Assembly (NCBI GenBank): GCA_017506865.1
Contig: JAFCMP010000212.1
Coordinates: forward strand, 434,001 to 498,000
Length of the DNA: 64,000 nucleotides
Source of the DNA: Tribonema minus
Lineage: Eukaryota; Sar; Xanthophyceae; Tribonematales; Tribonemataceae
Reading direction: 5' to 3'
The notes beneath the pieces are model-generated. The model made no database searches. It saw only the letters and a list, made by a program, of their open reading frames with translations, and had not been told where the DNA came from. The position numbers and the translations under genes were made by a program. Positions 49,901-61,900 of the stretch are shown here, in pieces (position 1 is the first letter of the stretch; every line of letters begins with the position of its first letter).

Positions 49901-52900
49901 GTGGGCTCCGCAGTTGGCTTGGCGGTGGGCTCAGCAGTGGGCTCAGCTGTGGGCTTGGCCGTGGGCTCAGCAGTCGGCTGTGGCGGCACCACAGTGGCAG
50001 CAGTTTAATTTGAATCAATGACAGCAGTCATTCAGTACCTTCTGATCGGGCCTGGCATCAGAGCAGGATGTTCTCTCCTTGAAAGCTTTGGTGTCAGAGA
50101 ACTTGCAAGGTGACAAGAGAGCTTGCTGAATAGCAGCCAGTCATTTCTGACGCCACTGCAAGCGCTGAACAAGCACTCCGACTGATGAGACAAACACATG
50201 ACTTCATCTTGTCAAAGCCCATGCGGGAACGGTCACTACATGTACAGTTACCAGACGCACTGCTTACCTCCGCTGTTGGCTCTGCGGTCGGCTTGGCAGT
50301 GGGCTCTGCGGTGGGTTCAGCGGTGGGCTTGGCAGTGGGCTCAGCTGTGGGCACTGCAGTCGGTTCCGCAGTGGGCTTGGAAGTAGGCTCAGCAGTTGGC
50401 TCAGCGGTGGGCTCCGCAGTTGGCTTGGCGGTGGGCTCAGCAGTGGGCTCAGCTGTGGGCTTGGCCGTGGGCTCAGCAGTCGGCTGTGGCGGCACCACAG
50501 TGGCAGCAGTTTAATTTGAATCAATGACAGCAGTCATTCAGTACCTTCTGATCGGGCCTGGCATCAGAGCAGGATGTTCTCTCCTTGAAAGCTTTGGTGT
50601 CAGAGAACTTGCAAGGTGACAAGAGAGCTTGCTGAATAGCAGCCAGTCATTTCTGACGCCACTGCAAGCGCTGAACAAGCACTCCGATTGATGAGACAAA
50701 CACATGACTTCATCTTGTCAAAGCCCATGCGGGAACGGTCACTACATGTACAGTTACCAGACGCACTGCTTACCTCCGCTGTTGGCTCTGCGGTCGGCTT
50801 GGCAGTGGGCTCTGCGGTGGGTTCAGCGGTGGGCTTGGCAGTGGGCTCAGCTGTGGGCACTGCAGTCGGTTCCGCAGTGGGCTTGGAAGTAGGCTCAGCA
50901 GTTGGCTCAGCGGTGGGCTCCGCAGTTGGCTTGGCGGTGGGCTCAGCAGTGGGCTCAGCTGTGGGCTTGGCCGTGGGCTCAGCAGTCGGCTGTGGCGGCA
51001 CCACAGTGGCAGCAGTTTAATTTGAATCAATGACAGCAGTCATTCAGTACCTTCTGATCGGGCCTGGCATCAGAGCAGGATGTTCTCTCCTTGAAAGCTT
51101 TGGTGTCAGAGAACTTGCAAGGTGACAAGAGAGCTTGCTGAATAGCAGCCAGTCATTTCTGACGCCACTGCAAGCGCTGAACAAGCACTCCGATTGATGA
51201 GACAAACACATGACTTCATCTTGTCAAAGCCCATGCGGGAACGGTCACTGCATGTACAGTTACCAGACGCACTGCTTACCTCCGCTGTTGGCTCTGCGGT
51301 CGGCTTGGCAGTGGGCTCTGCGGTGGGTTCAGCGGTGGGCTTGGCAGTGGGCTCAGCTGTGGGCACTGCAGTCGGTTCCGCAGTGGGCTTGGAAGTAGGC
51401 TCAGCAGTTGGCTCAGCGGTGGGCTTCGCAGTTGGCGTGGCGGTAGGCTCAGCAGTTGGCTCAGCGGTGGGCTTCGCAGTTGGCTTGGCGGTGGGCTCAG
51501 CGGTGGGCTTCGCAGTTGGCTTGGCGGTGGGCTCAGCAGTTGGCTCAGCTGTCGGCTTGGCTGTAGGCTCAGCAGTTGGCTGTGGCGGCACCACAGTGGC
51601 AGCAGCTCAAATCAATGACATCAGTCATTCATTCAGTACCTGCTGATGGGGCCTGGCATCAGAGCAGGATGTTCGAGACCGTCGGGGGCACACACGGCTG
51701 CTCTGCTGCGTGATACTTGAATGTCAGGCCTCACAGCAAGACTTGGTGCGTGTCCTGACCAGCCAAAGCATTGTGACCAGTGTTGCCCCGTTAAATGGTT
51801 ACACTGGTATCCGTATCATTTTTTGTACCAGTTTGAACCGGTGACTGGTCGCCGCTGGTTAACCCGTACGCATCACTGGTGGTGCAAGGCAACCCATCAA
51901 ACACCTACTTCTTAAGCTCAGCTGTGTAGCTGGCATTCCGAATGAGACCTGGTGGCACATGTTTCACGTCAACGTTGTCATGAGTCGGCCATCACGTGTA
52001 CATCATGCAATCATAGCAGCAGCAATGAAAGGGAGGATCTGTAATCGTCCCCTTAGTACCGGTCAACTGACCGTGAGAGTGGGCTTCGATGTGGGTGTGT
52101 GTGTGGGGCTGCGCGTGGGCTGTCCAGTTGGTGTGGCAGTTGGCTGCAGAAATTCACGCAGATTGGCATGGGGCAAAAATGTTGGCACACAATAGCATAC
52201 TGAAGAACTAGAGGTGGGTTCAACTTGTCAGCTTACAATTGCGCAGGTTATCAGCACATGCGGCCCTGCAAGATGCAGCTGCTACAAGGTTTGATTCAGT
52301 GGTTATGTAGCATGCATCAGCAGAGTCCTTCTCGCTGCGTTCAGCAGATGACACAGGCATGTTTATGCGCTCCAGCAGTTGTAGGAGACGCAAGTGAACT
52401 TCATTCAAAGTACCAACCATTGAGTGTGACGCTTCAATGTCGAAATTGAGCGAGCATTGTCTGCCAAGCTGGACATCTGACGAACATGATGCAACCAATA
52501 CGAAGTGAATTGTGTGTGAATTGTGTCAACAGTGAGCAGCGAAAGTAGCCTGCACGAAGAGCTTGACACAGCGTCATGTGCTGTTACAAATGCCTGTCAA
52601 CCTCAAGGGGTGAGGGGCGTGTCACACAGGCTGTTGCAAGCTTCCAGTGTGGACGTCACCAAGGTACCTGATAATCATGAATGTGCTTCAACTTCAATTA
52701 TGCAAGTTCAATTATGCAACACCACATCTTAGGACTCAGCTGAGGCAGCATGCTCCACCACAACATAAGGCCACCTGGTTTTCCACAACACGGTTTTCAG
52801 TGCGAGTTCTAGGTAGTGGGCAAATGACGGAGAAATTGATGGTGCAATGCATTCGGGCAGGAGGCAATTGTATTCATGATGCCTCTGTGATCCATTTGCT

Positions 52901-55900
52901 GTATTTCTCATGTTCTCTGACACATTTCTGATGCACTTCTGCCACAAATTAGATGTAAGATTTCTCAAACGCTGGAAAATGCTTTGTGGCTGACTTCGAG
53001 TCGATTTGTGTTTCAGATGTTCCTTGCAACACCATTTGCCTTCAATTGCATTTCCCCATGGTCTAGACGTAGGGGCCGTGCTCAAACTGCTGCAAAGAGT
53101 ATGTTTGCACAAGGATTTGCTGATGAATTCAACGACCATCAGCACCACCAATTTGCGAGATTTTCGACAGCACCACCACAGATCAGCTGCTGTGCACACT
53201 GTCAAATTCGACCGTTGTTTGTGCTTCAGTACAAGCGAGCACACAATGATACCTTAGCAGTGGGCTGAGCAGTTGGCTCAGCAGTGGGCTCGGCGGTGGG
53301 CTTGGCTGTTGGCTCAGCGGTCGGCGTAGCAGTGGGCTTCGCCGTAGGCTGCAACAGGAAAGCACAGGCATAACTGTGGGGAAAGGCCCAAAGCACCTCA
53401 AATGTTCAACCATGGTGCACTCATGCAAGGATTTCAGTATTCGTGCCCACTTGCCTGATGCAAGACAGCAATGAACGACTCGGAGCACAGTGCACAGCGG
53501 CTGCAATGTGAACATCTGCATCAGGACATGTTCGTTATGGCACTGCCTGCAGTTTCTGACCTGTATTTGGCTGAGTCCGAGTCTGTTCTAGGACCCTGTC
53601 TGACCATTGCGTCAATCTCAACTGCACCACACAGATTGTCGGGATCGTTGCTTAATTGTTGGTCCGGGAAGTGACAAGTTAAACGCGAACCTTAGCCATA
53701 CACATAGACCTCACTTTGTAAGCAGCAATATCTTTACCATATACTCACTGTGCGACATCACAAGATGGCTTGCGCAGGCTGCAAGCACTCGTAGCGCGAA
53801 TGACTGCTCTGTGCACAAATGATGTCCTGAACCTGCTCAAGCGACTATTGGCAGTTTTACGAGGGCACCGATCCCTGTAGGATTGCCATCAGGGTCTCCT
53901 TCTTTGCCGCTGTGGCTGTTCGCTGCTGGCGAATGCGGTAGGTAGCATTTCATCGGAAGCATTTACAATACTGTGCTTTGAGACTAGGCCGACATGAAAG
54001 AATCAGGTGTGTACCGGGCACCTCTCCTTCAAGTTCTTACGCTTACTTCTTAAGCTCAGCTGTTTAGCTGGCATTCCTAATGAGACCTGGTGGCAAATGT
54101 TTCACGTCAACTTTGTCATGAGTCGGCCATCACGTGTACATTATGCAATCATTGCAGCAACAATGAAAGGGAGGATCTGTAATCGTCCCCTTAGTACCGG
54201 TCAACTGACCGTGAGACTGGGCTTTGATGTGGGTGTGCGTGTGGGGCGGCGCGTGGGCTGTCCAGTTGGCGTGGCAGTTGGCTGCAGAAATTCACGCAGA
54301 TTGGCATGGGGCAAAAATGTTGGCACACAATAGCATACTGAAGAACTTGAGGTGGGTTCAACTTGTCAGCCTACAATTGCGCAGGAATCAGCACATGCGG
54401 CCCTGCAAGATGCAGCTGCTACAAGGTTTGATTCAGTGGTTATGTAGCATGCATCAGCAGAGTCCTTCTCGCTGCGTTCAGCAGATGACACAGGCATGTT
54501 TATGCGCTCCAGCAGTTGTAGGAGACGCAAGTGAACTTCAAGGTACCAACCATTGAGTGTGACGCTTCAATGTCGAAATTGAGCGAGCATTGTCTGCCAA
54601 GCTGGACATCTGACGAACATGATGCAACCAATACGAAGTGAATTGTGTGTGAATTGTGTCAACAGTGAGCAGCGAAAGTAGCCTGCACGAAGAGCTTGAC
54701 ACAGCGTCATGTGCTGTTACAAATGCCTGTCAACCTCAAGGGGTGAGGGGCGTGTCACACAGGCTGTTGCAAGCTTCCAGTGTGGACGTCACCAAGGTAC
54801 CTGATAATCATGAATGTGCTTCAACTTCAATTATGCGAGTTCAATTCACGCATTATATGTCTTGCTTGGAACAGCGCCTGCAGCATCTCAGGACTCACGC
54901 AGAGGCACAGCATTCCCCACCACAACACTAAGCCGCTGCATCCTGGTTTAAGAAAACGCCACAACACGGTTTTCCCTGGTGCGAGTTCTAGGTAGTGGAG
55001 CAAATGAAGCGGAGAAATTGAGTGCAGGTATTTTTTTGCAATGCATTCGGGCAGGAGGCAATTGTATTCATGATGCCTCTGTGATCCATTTGCTGTATTT
55101 CTCATGTTCTCTGACACATTTCTGATGCACTTCTGCCACAAATTAGATGTAAGATTTCTCAAACGCTGGAAAATGCTTTGTGGCTGACTTCGAGTCGATT
55201 TGTGTTTCAGATGTTCCTTGCAACACCATTTGCCTTCAATTGCATTTCCCCATGGTCTAGACGTAGGGGCCGTGCTCAAACTGCTGCAAAGAGTATGTTT
55301 GCACAAGGATTTGCTGATGAATTTTGGCAACGACCATCAGCACCACCATATTTGAAACCAGATCAGTGCTGACTCGTTTCCACAGACAGCTGCTGTGCAT
55401 TCACTGTCAAAAACCGACCGATTGTTTGTGCTTCAGTACAAGCGAGCACACAATGATACCTTAGCAGTGGGCTGAGCAGTTGGCTCAGCAGTGGGCTCGG
55501 CGGTGGGCTTGGCTGTTGGCTCAGCGGTCGGCGTAGCAGTGGGCTTCGCCGTAGGCTGCAACAGGAAAGCACAGGCATAACTGTGGGGAAAGGCCCAAAG
55601 CACCTCAAATGTTCAACCATGGTGCACTCATGCAAGGATTTCAGTATTCGTGCCCACTTGCCTGATGCAAGACAGCAATGAACGACTCGGAGCACAGTGC
55701 ACAGCGGCTGCAATGTGAACATCTGCATCAGGACATGTTCGTTATGGCACTGCCTGCAGTTTCTGACCTGTATTTGGCTGAGTCCGAGTCTGTTCTAGGA
55801 CCCTGTCTGACCATTGCGTCAATCTCAACTGCACCACACAGATTGTCGGGATCGTTGCTTAATTGTTGGTCAGGGAAGTGACAAGTTAAACGCGAACCTT

Positions 55901-58900
55901 AGCCATACACATAAGCAGCAATATCTTTACCATATACTCACTGTGCGACATCACAAGATGGTTTGCGCAGGCTGCAAGCACTCGTAGCGCGAATGACTGC
56001 TCTGTGCACAAATGATGTCCTGAACCTGCTCAAGCGACTATTGGCAGTTTTACGAGGGCACCGATCCCTGTAGGATTGCCATCAGGGTCTCCTTCTTTGC
56101 CGCTGTGGCTGTTCGCTGCTGGCGAATGCGGTAGGTAGCATTTCATCGGAAGCATTTACAATACTGTGCTTTGAGACTAGGCCGACATGAAAGAATCAGG
56201 TGTGTACCGGGCACCTCTCCTTCAAGTTCTTACGCTTACTTCTTAAGCTCAGCTGTTTAGCTGGCATTCCTAATGAGACCTGGTGGCAAATGTTTCACGT
56301 CAACTTTGTCATGAGTCGGCCATCACGTGTACATTATGCAATCATTGCAGCAACAATGAAAGGGAGGATCTGTAATCGTCCCCTTAGTACCGGTCAACTG
56401 ACCGTGAGACTGGGCTTTGATGTGGGTGTGCGTGTGGGGCGGCGCGTGGGCTGTCCAGTTGGTGTGGCAGTTGGCTGCAGAAATTCACGCAGATTGGCAT
56501 GGGGCAAAAATGTTGGCACACAATAGCATACTGAAGAACTTGAGGTGGGTTCAACTTGTCAGCCTACACTTGCGCAGGTTATCAGCACATGCGGCCCTGC
56601 AAGATGCAGCTGCTACTTTGAAGTACTAGATTTGATTTAGTGGTTATGTAGCATGCATCATCAGAGTCCTTCTCGTTGCGTTCAGCAGATGACACAGGCA
56701 TGTTTATGCGCTCCAGCAGTTGTAGGAGGGGCAAGCGAACTTCAAGGTACCAAGCATTGAGTGTGACGCTTCAATGTCAAAATTCAGCGAGCATTGTCTG
56801 CCAAGCTGGACATCTGACAAGCTGGACATCTGACGAGCATGATACAATCAATGCGAAGTGAATAGTGTCAACAGTTAGCAAAGAAAGTATCTTGTGCAAA
56901 GAGCCTGAAACTAGTTCATGACAGTTGCTTGCCAACCTCAAGGGATTTAAGGGGCGTCACACAGGCTATTGCAAGCTTGCAGTGTTGAAATCAAAAGTCC
57001 TGATAACCCTTTGCGGAAAGCAACAGCAAACATGCGAGTGCAATTCGCACATCTTGTGTCTTATTTGTAGTATTACAGATTGGCCAACCATTAACTTGAA
57101 GTTGATGCGCCAAATCCACGATGTCAACTGAATGACACAAGCGGACGGTATTCCGCCCTTGAGCTTTGAATGCTGCTGTACCTCGGCGTTAAACTATGTT
57201 GTTAGTAAAAGTGTCGCCCACTTTATTGCCAACCAACACTGACTTACATGCAACTACATGTGCTGCCTCCTACCATTATGATAGCCATGGCAAGAGAGTG
57301 CACATGAGAGCTCGTGACCTTTTTTTGGCAAACATCATTTACCAGTGTTACTGAGTAATGGTGCTGAAGTGCGCTTCCTCGCTACACTCAGTGAGAGACT
57401 GCATCACATTCAATGATGCAAGCTTGCACCGTGGTGGTCGATACCGCAGTGGGCTGCGCTCACGGACAACGGAACTTGTGTAAGCAAAAAATGCACAAGC
57501 CGACATGGCACAGCAGACGTCTCTGGTGACTGGCACTGATGTTTGTGGTTCGATGGAATCTTGGACGACACAAAATGTCTTGAGATTGTCTTGGTGTAAT
57601 CGTCAACTGAATGCTCGCGCAGGAGGGACTATGCTAGTGTTCTGAGCCGAAGTCCTCTAGGCTGATTGATGCCTTCAGCTGAAAAAAGAAAGTCGAAAAG
57701 CCGGCCGATTGCTCAGTCGATTTTTTCATTGTTTTCTTTGGATGTGCCCATCATGCCTAATCAAGTACTGTAGTCTAGTAGTGAGGCCCTTTCCCACCCT
57801 TACCCATGCCCTCTGCATGCCTGCAAGCGATGCTGCAGACGGTAGTTAGTTTGAAGCTGCTGCGGCACCCAGCGGTACCATAGCTCAACTTTGACGCTAG
57901 GTTGCTGTGCCAGGCATACTTAAGCTTGAGAAGCAAAGCACGACAAGTGGACTGGTGATGGATATGGCGCAGCAAAGAGCTATGCGTTCTGGTTTCTGCG
58001 GTTGTGGACAGTTACTGTCAGGCTGTTGTCGGTGCATGTTGGAGCAGCACGGGTAGGCATCGACACAACTAATAAGAATTTACCAAACACAGGAATTGTG
58101 GTTCAGGATGTTGTCAGCGAGCAGTCTGACATGTACACTTGATGTTGCCAGTGTTAGTACTGTTACAAACAGTACGGAGACAAGAGTGCTCGCCGATGGG
58201 GCCTACACTCCGCACGGGGATCTGTTCAAAAAGCCCATTCAAAAGCCGGTTGTGGCAAAAAGCCAGCCAAGAAGCAGACAAGCCAATGACAGCAGATGAA
58301 GCCAAAGTAGCAAGAAAAAAACGGCTTCTACATATCTGCAAAGCCGAAAAGCCGGCCGATGGCATTGGCTCAGAACAGTAGACTATGCATACGAGGGCTA
58401 CTTTGGTATTCGGGTCGTTGACTTCCCACCATTCTCAGCAAGCGCCTGCTGCTACAATTGCACATACTTTGCTTTTGCGCAAAGTGCCCAACACAAGGAG
58501 GTCTTCTTTTGCAAGCCTTGACACAGGACATGATAATGGGACAGTGTCATGATTCCCTCTGGTATTGGTTGACTGACCTTGAGTGTGGGCTGCGTTGTAG
58601 GTGTGCGCGTGGGGAAGCGCGTGGGCTGTCCTGTTGGCGTGGCAGTTGGCTGCAGGATTTCCAGCAGGTTGGCATGGGACACACATGTCAGCATGCGGCA
58701 GCATGCTGAAGGACTTGAGGTGCCACAGTGTGTCGTCTGACTCAGCACACACTCAAGCAGTATAACAGCGCATGCAACCCTGCATCATGTTGCAGCTAGC
58801 TCTACTCAATAACTTGTGATTGGTATGCATCAGCAGAGTCCTTCTCACTGCGTTTGGCAGATGAAACAGGCATGTTCTTGAATTCCAGCAGAGCAGGTGT

Positions 58901-61900
58901 AGTAGGTACCAGTGACACTTGACGGTTAAGGGTGACGCTTCCATATCAAAATTCAACAAGTACTCTGTGCCAAGCTGGACATCTGACGACTCGGACCATG
59001 ATACACTTGTTACCTGGATTGTGTCTGCAGTGCAAGCAACTACAAGTTGTATGAAGCGACTGACACTCAGCCAATGACACGTACTGCTACAAACGTCCGT
59101 CAACTTCTAGGGGTCACAGGGCGTCATACAGGCTGTTGCAAGCTTCAGTGCGGATGTCAAAGAACCTGCAAATTATCAATGTGATTCAGCTACAAACATG
59201 CAAGTGCAGTTTGCACATCATGTGTCTTGCTTAGAGTAATTTACAGGTTGTCCAACAAACAAAATGCCATGCCGAATTGACAAATCCAAATGCTGACACA
59301 AGCAGGCAACGGTCCTTGCTTGCGCTCTGAAGGTGCTTTACCTCATGTCAGGTTATTGTGGACCAACACAGACTTAACTGCAACTTGACTTATGCACAGT
59401 CTACGGCGCAGCCACAGAAAGAGAGCGCACATCTTGACTTTCTTTTGCAAAAAGGCATATACCGTATTATCGATAATTAATGCCCCGGGACGCTATTTTG
59501 ATCTTCAAGTTGGCATAAAAGGGGGGGGGGGGGGGCGGGTGCTTTTTGTGAGGCGAGTTCAAAAGGGGGATGCTGATTAAAGTTAGTATTATGATCAGGT
59601 CCTCAGCACTTGATTCCTGTTCGGTTGCGTCGCCGGGGCTGTGCTCCGCGAGAATTCTGCCAGTCACCGATTTTGCCAGGGACACGCTTGAAGTTGTTTG
59701 AAGGTTCTCGAACCTCGAGCCCTCCTGGAGCTGCTGTGAGGTTCTGTGGGATCTGACAAATGGAAGGCGGCTGCCACAATTGCTCGCTACTCGTCATAGG
59801 CAACTGCGAGGCTCTTATCTAGCTGCTAGCTGCATCACAACATGCATTCCGCGCCCTGCTTAGGCTGAAAAAAGGGGGGGGGAGGGGGGGGCGCCACTTT
59901 ACTGCAGCCGATTAAAGGGGGGACGTGTTTATTGTTGCTGCAGTAAAAACTAACCAAAAACCCATCCCGGGGCCTTAATTATCGACAAGCCAGTATAAAT
60001 GTTACTGAGCTCTAAAGCACAACTCAGTGCACTCGCTGAGAAACTGCATCAAATCGAATGCGCTGTGGTAATCAATACTGCATTGGGCTGCGCTCATTGA
60101 TGATCACATTCATGTAAGAAGGAACACACAAGCCACACACAAGCCAACATTGCACACTGTGCAGGAGATGTCTTTTATGACTGGCACTGACGTTTATGGT
60201 TTGATGAGATCTTGGACGACGAGAATGTCTTCAGATTATCTTGGTGTGACTGTAGACTGAATGCTCGAGCACTGGCAGGCGGGACTATGCATAAGAGGGC
60301 CAATTTGGTATTCGAGTCATTGACTTCCCACCACTCTCAGCAAGCGCCTGCTGCTGCAATTGCACATGCTTTGATTTTGCGCACAGTGCCCAACGCAACG
60401 AGGTTTTCATTCGCAAGCCTTGACACAGGACATGACAATGGGGCAGTGTCATCATTCCCTTTGATATTACTTGACTGACCTTGAGTGTGCGCTGCTTTGT
60501 AGGTGTGCGCGTAGGGCGGAGCGTAGGGCGACTCGTAGGTGTGCGTGTGGGGCGGCGTGTGGGTGCGGTGGTCGGCGTGCGCGTGGGGCGGCGCGTGGGT
60601 GAGGTCGTCGGCGTGCGTGTGGGGCGGCGCGTAGGGCGGCTCGTAGGTGTGCGTGTGGGGCGGCGTGTGGGTGCGGTGGTCGGCGTGCGCGTGGGGCGGC
60701 GCGTGGGTGCGGTGGTCGGCGTGCGCGTGGGGCGGCGCGTAGGGCTGCTCGTAGGTGTGCGTGTGGGGCGGCGTGTGGGTGCGGTGGTCGGCGTGCGCGT
60801 GGGGCGGCGCGTGGGTGACGACGTCGGCGTGCGCGTGGGGCGACGTGTGGGTGCGGTGGTTGGCGTGCGCGTGGGGCGGCGCGTAGGGCTGCTCGTAGGT
60901 GTGCGTGTGGGGCGGCTCGTGGGCTGTCCTGTTGGCGTGGCAGTTGGCTGCAAAATTTCCAGCAGATTGGCATGCGACACACATGTCAGCATGCGACACG
61001 CTGCATGCTGACGAAGAAACAAAATATTCTTAAAAGCATTCATGGGTTCCAACAGCCCGAAATATTGTGATAGGAGGTGCCACCGATGCTGTTGGGTGAT
61101 GGTCGCCTGTGATGCTTCAAAGGTCAGTGACATCACTAAAACGGACAACCAAACGAGCCTTCATATCACATCAAGTAGATAGTTGCAACAGTGACGAAAG
61201 CAGCTTCAAGTTGTTTGAAGTCCGAAATTTCAGAACTATCACGAGGTTTCGGCAGGCGGACAAGGGCACGCCCTGAGAAATCCGTAGGGTGAGTACAAGT
61301 TGATCTCCTTCCTTCAAGTTTGTCCAATTTTGAATTGCAGCATCGTCTCCGCAATCTGAGCAAACTTCGCATCTCAATTCATTCCCAGCAATCTCAGGCT
61401 GATGAACTTACGAACCTCAATTTGAGTTCAGAATCAAACTAAACTGCACCGCTGCAATGCTCAGATATCCACAGTCACAGTGCCTGATTCACTCAGTTCA
61501 ATGCATCAATTTGGTAAGCCGCTGGCAATTATTATTCAGCGCACGCATGTCTGCAAAAACCTCAGGGCGTTTTTGAAAATTGCACATGACATAATGTCAC
61601 ATTATGTATTCAAAGAAATTTCGCATTGATTGAATTCAATGCAAATTGTCACATGGTGCTGATCCATGATATTGCAGTGCTTGAGGTGGTATGGTGACGA
61701 TGCAATACGATGCAATCACCAACATGGTGTGCATACAGTAAGTAATCCGGTTAGTCCCTTACTTGCTAAGTAATAGTTTCTGACAAAACTAACCTATAAA
61801 TGGCTATGTATTGTAATCCAGAACCACTAGTACGGCATCAGAGTTATTTGTGGCTACTATTACAGTAGCTAGCTGCATTGAACATCATGAGCTCTGACAT

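Noticed and set aside
31918-51646. Plus-strand open frames rich in SAVGSAVGLAVG as genes
   Set aside because: They are the antisense of the PTAE/PTAK codons. The minus strand has matching phase-0 splice sites and a signal-peptide exon; the plus strand has none.
31944-51674. Regular repeats as a possible CRISPR array
   Set aside because: Units are 506 bp, identical throughout, with no repeat-spacer alternation, and the context is eukaryotic.
52729-53244. Minus-strand 171-codon frame in the 2.2-kb unit as an exon
   Set aside because: It is open in both copies, but they are almost identical at the DNA level, so openness is no test. The ends diverge and no phase-0 splice sites flank it.
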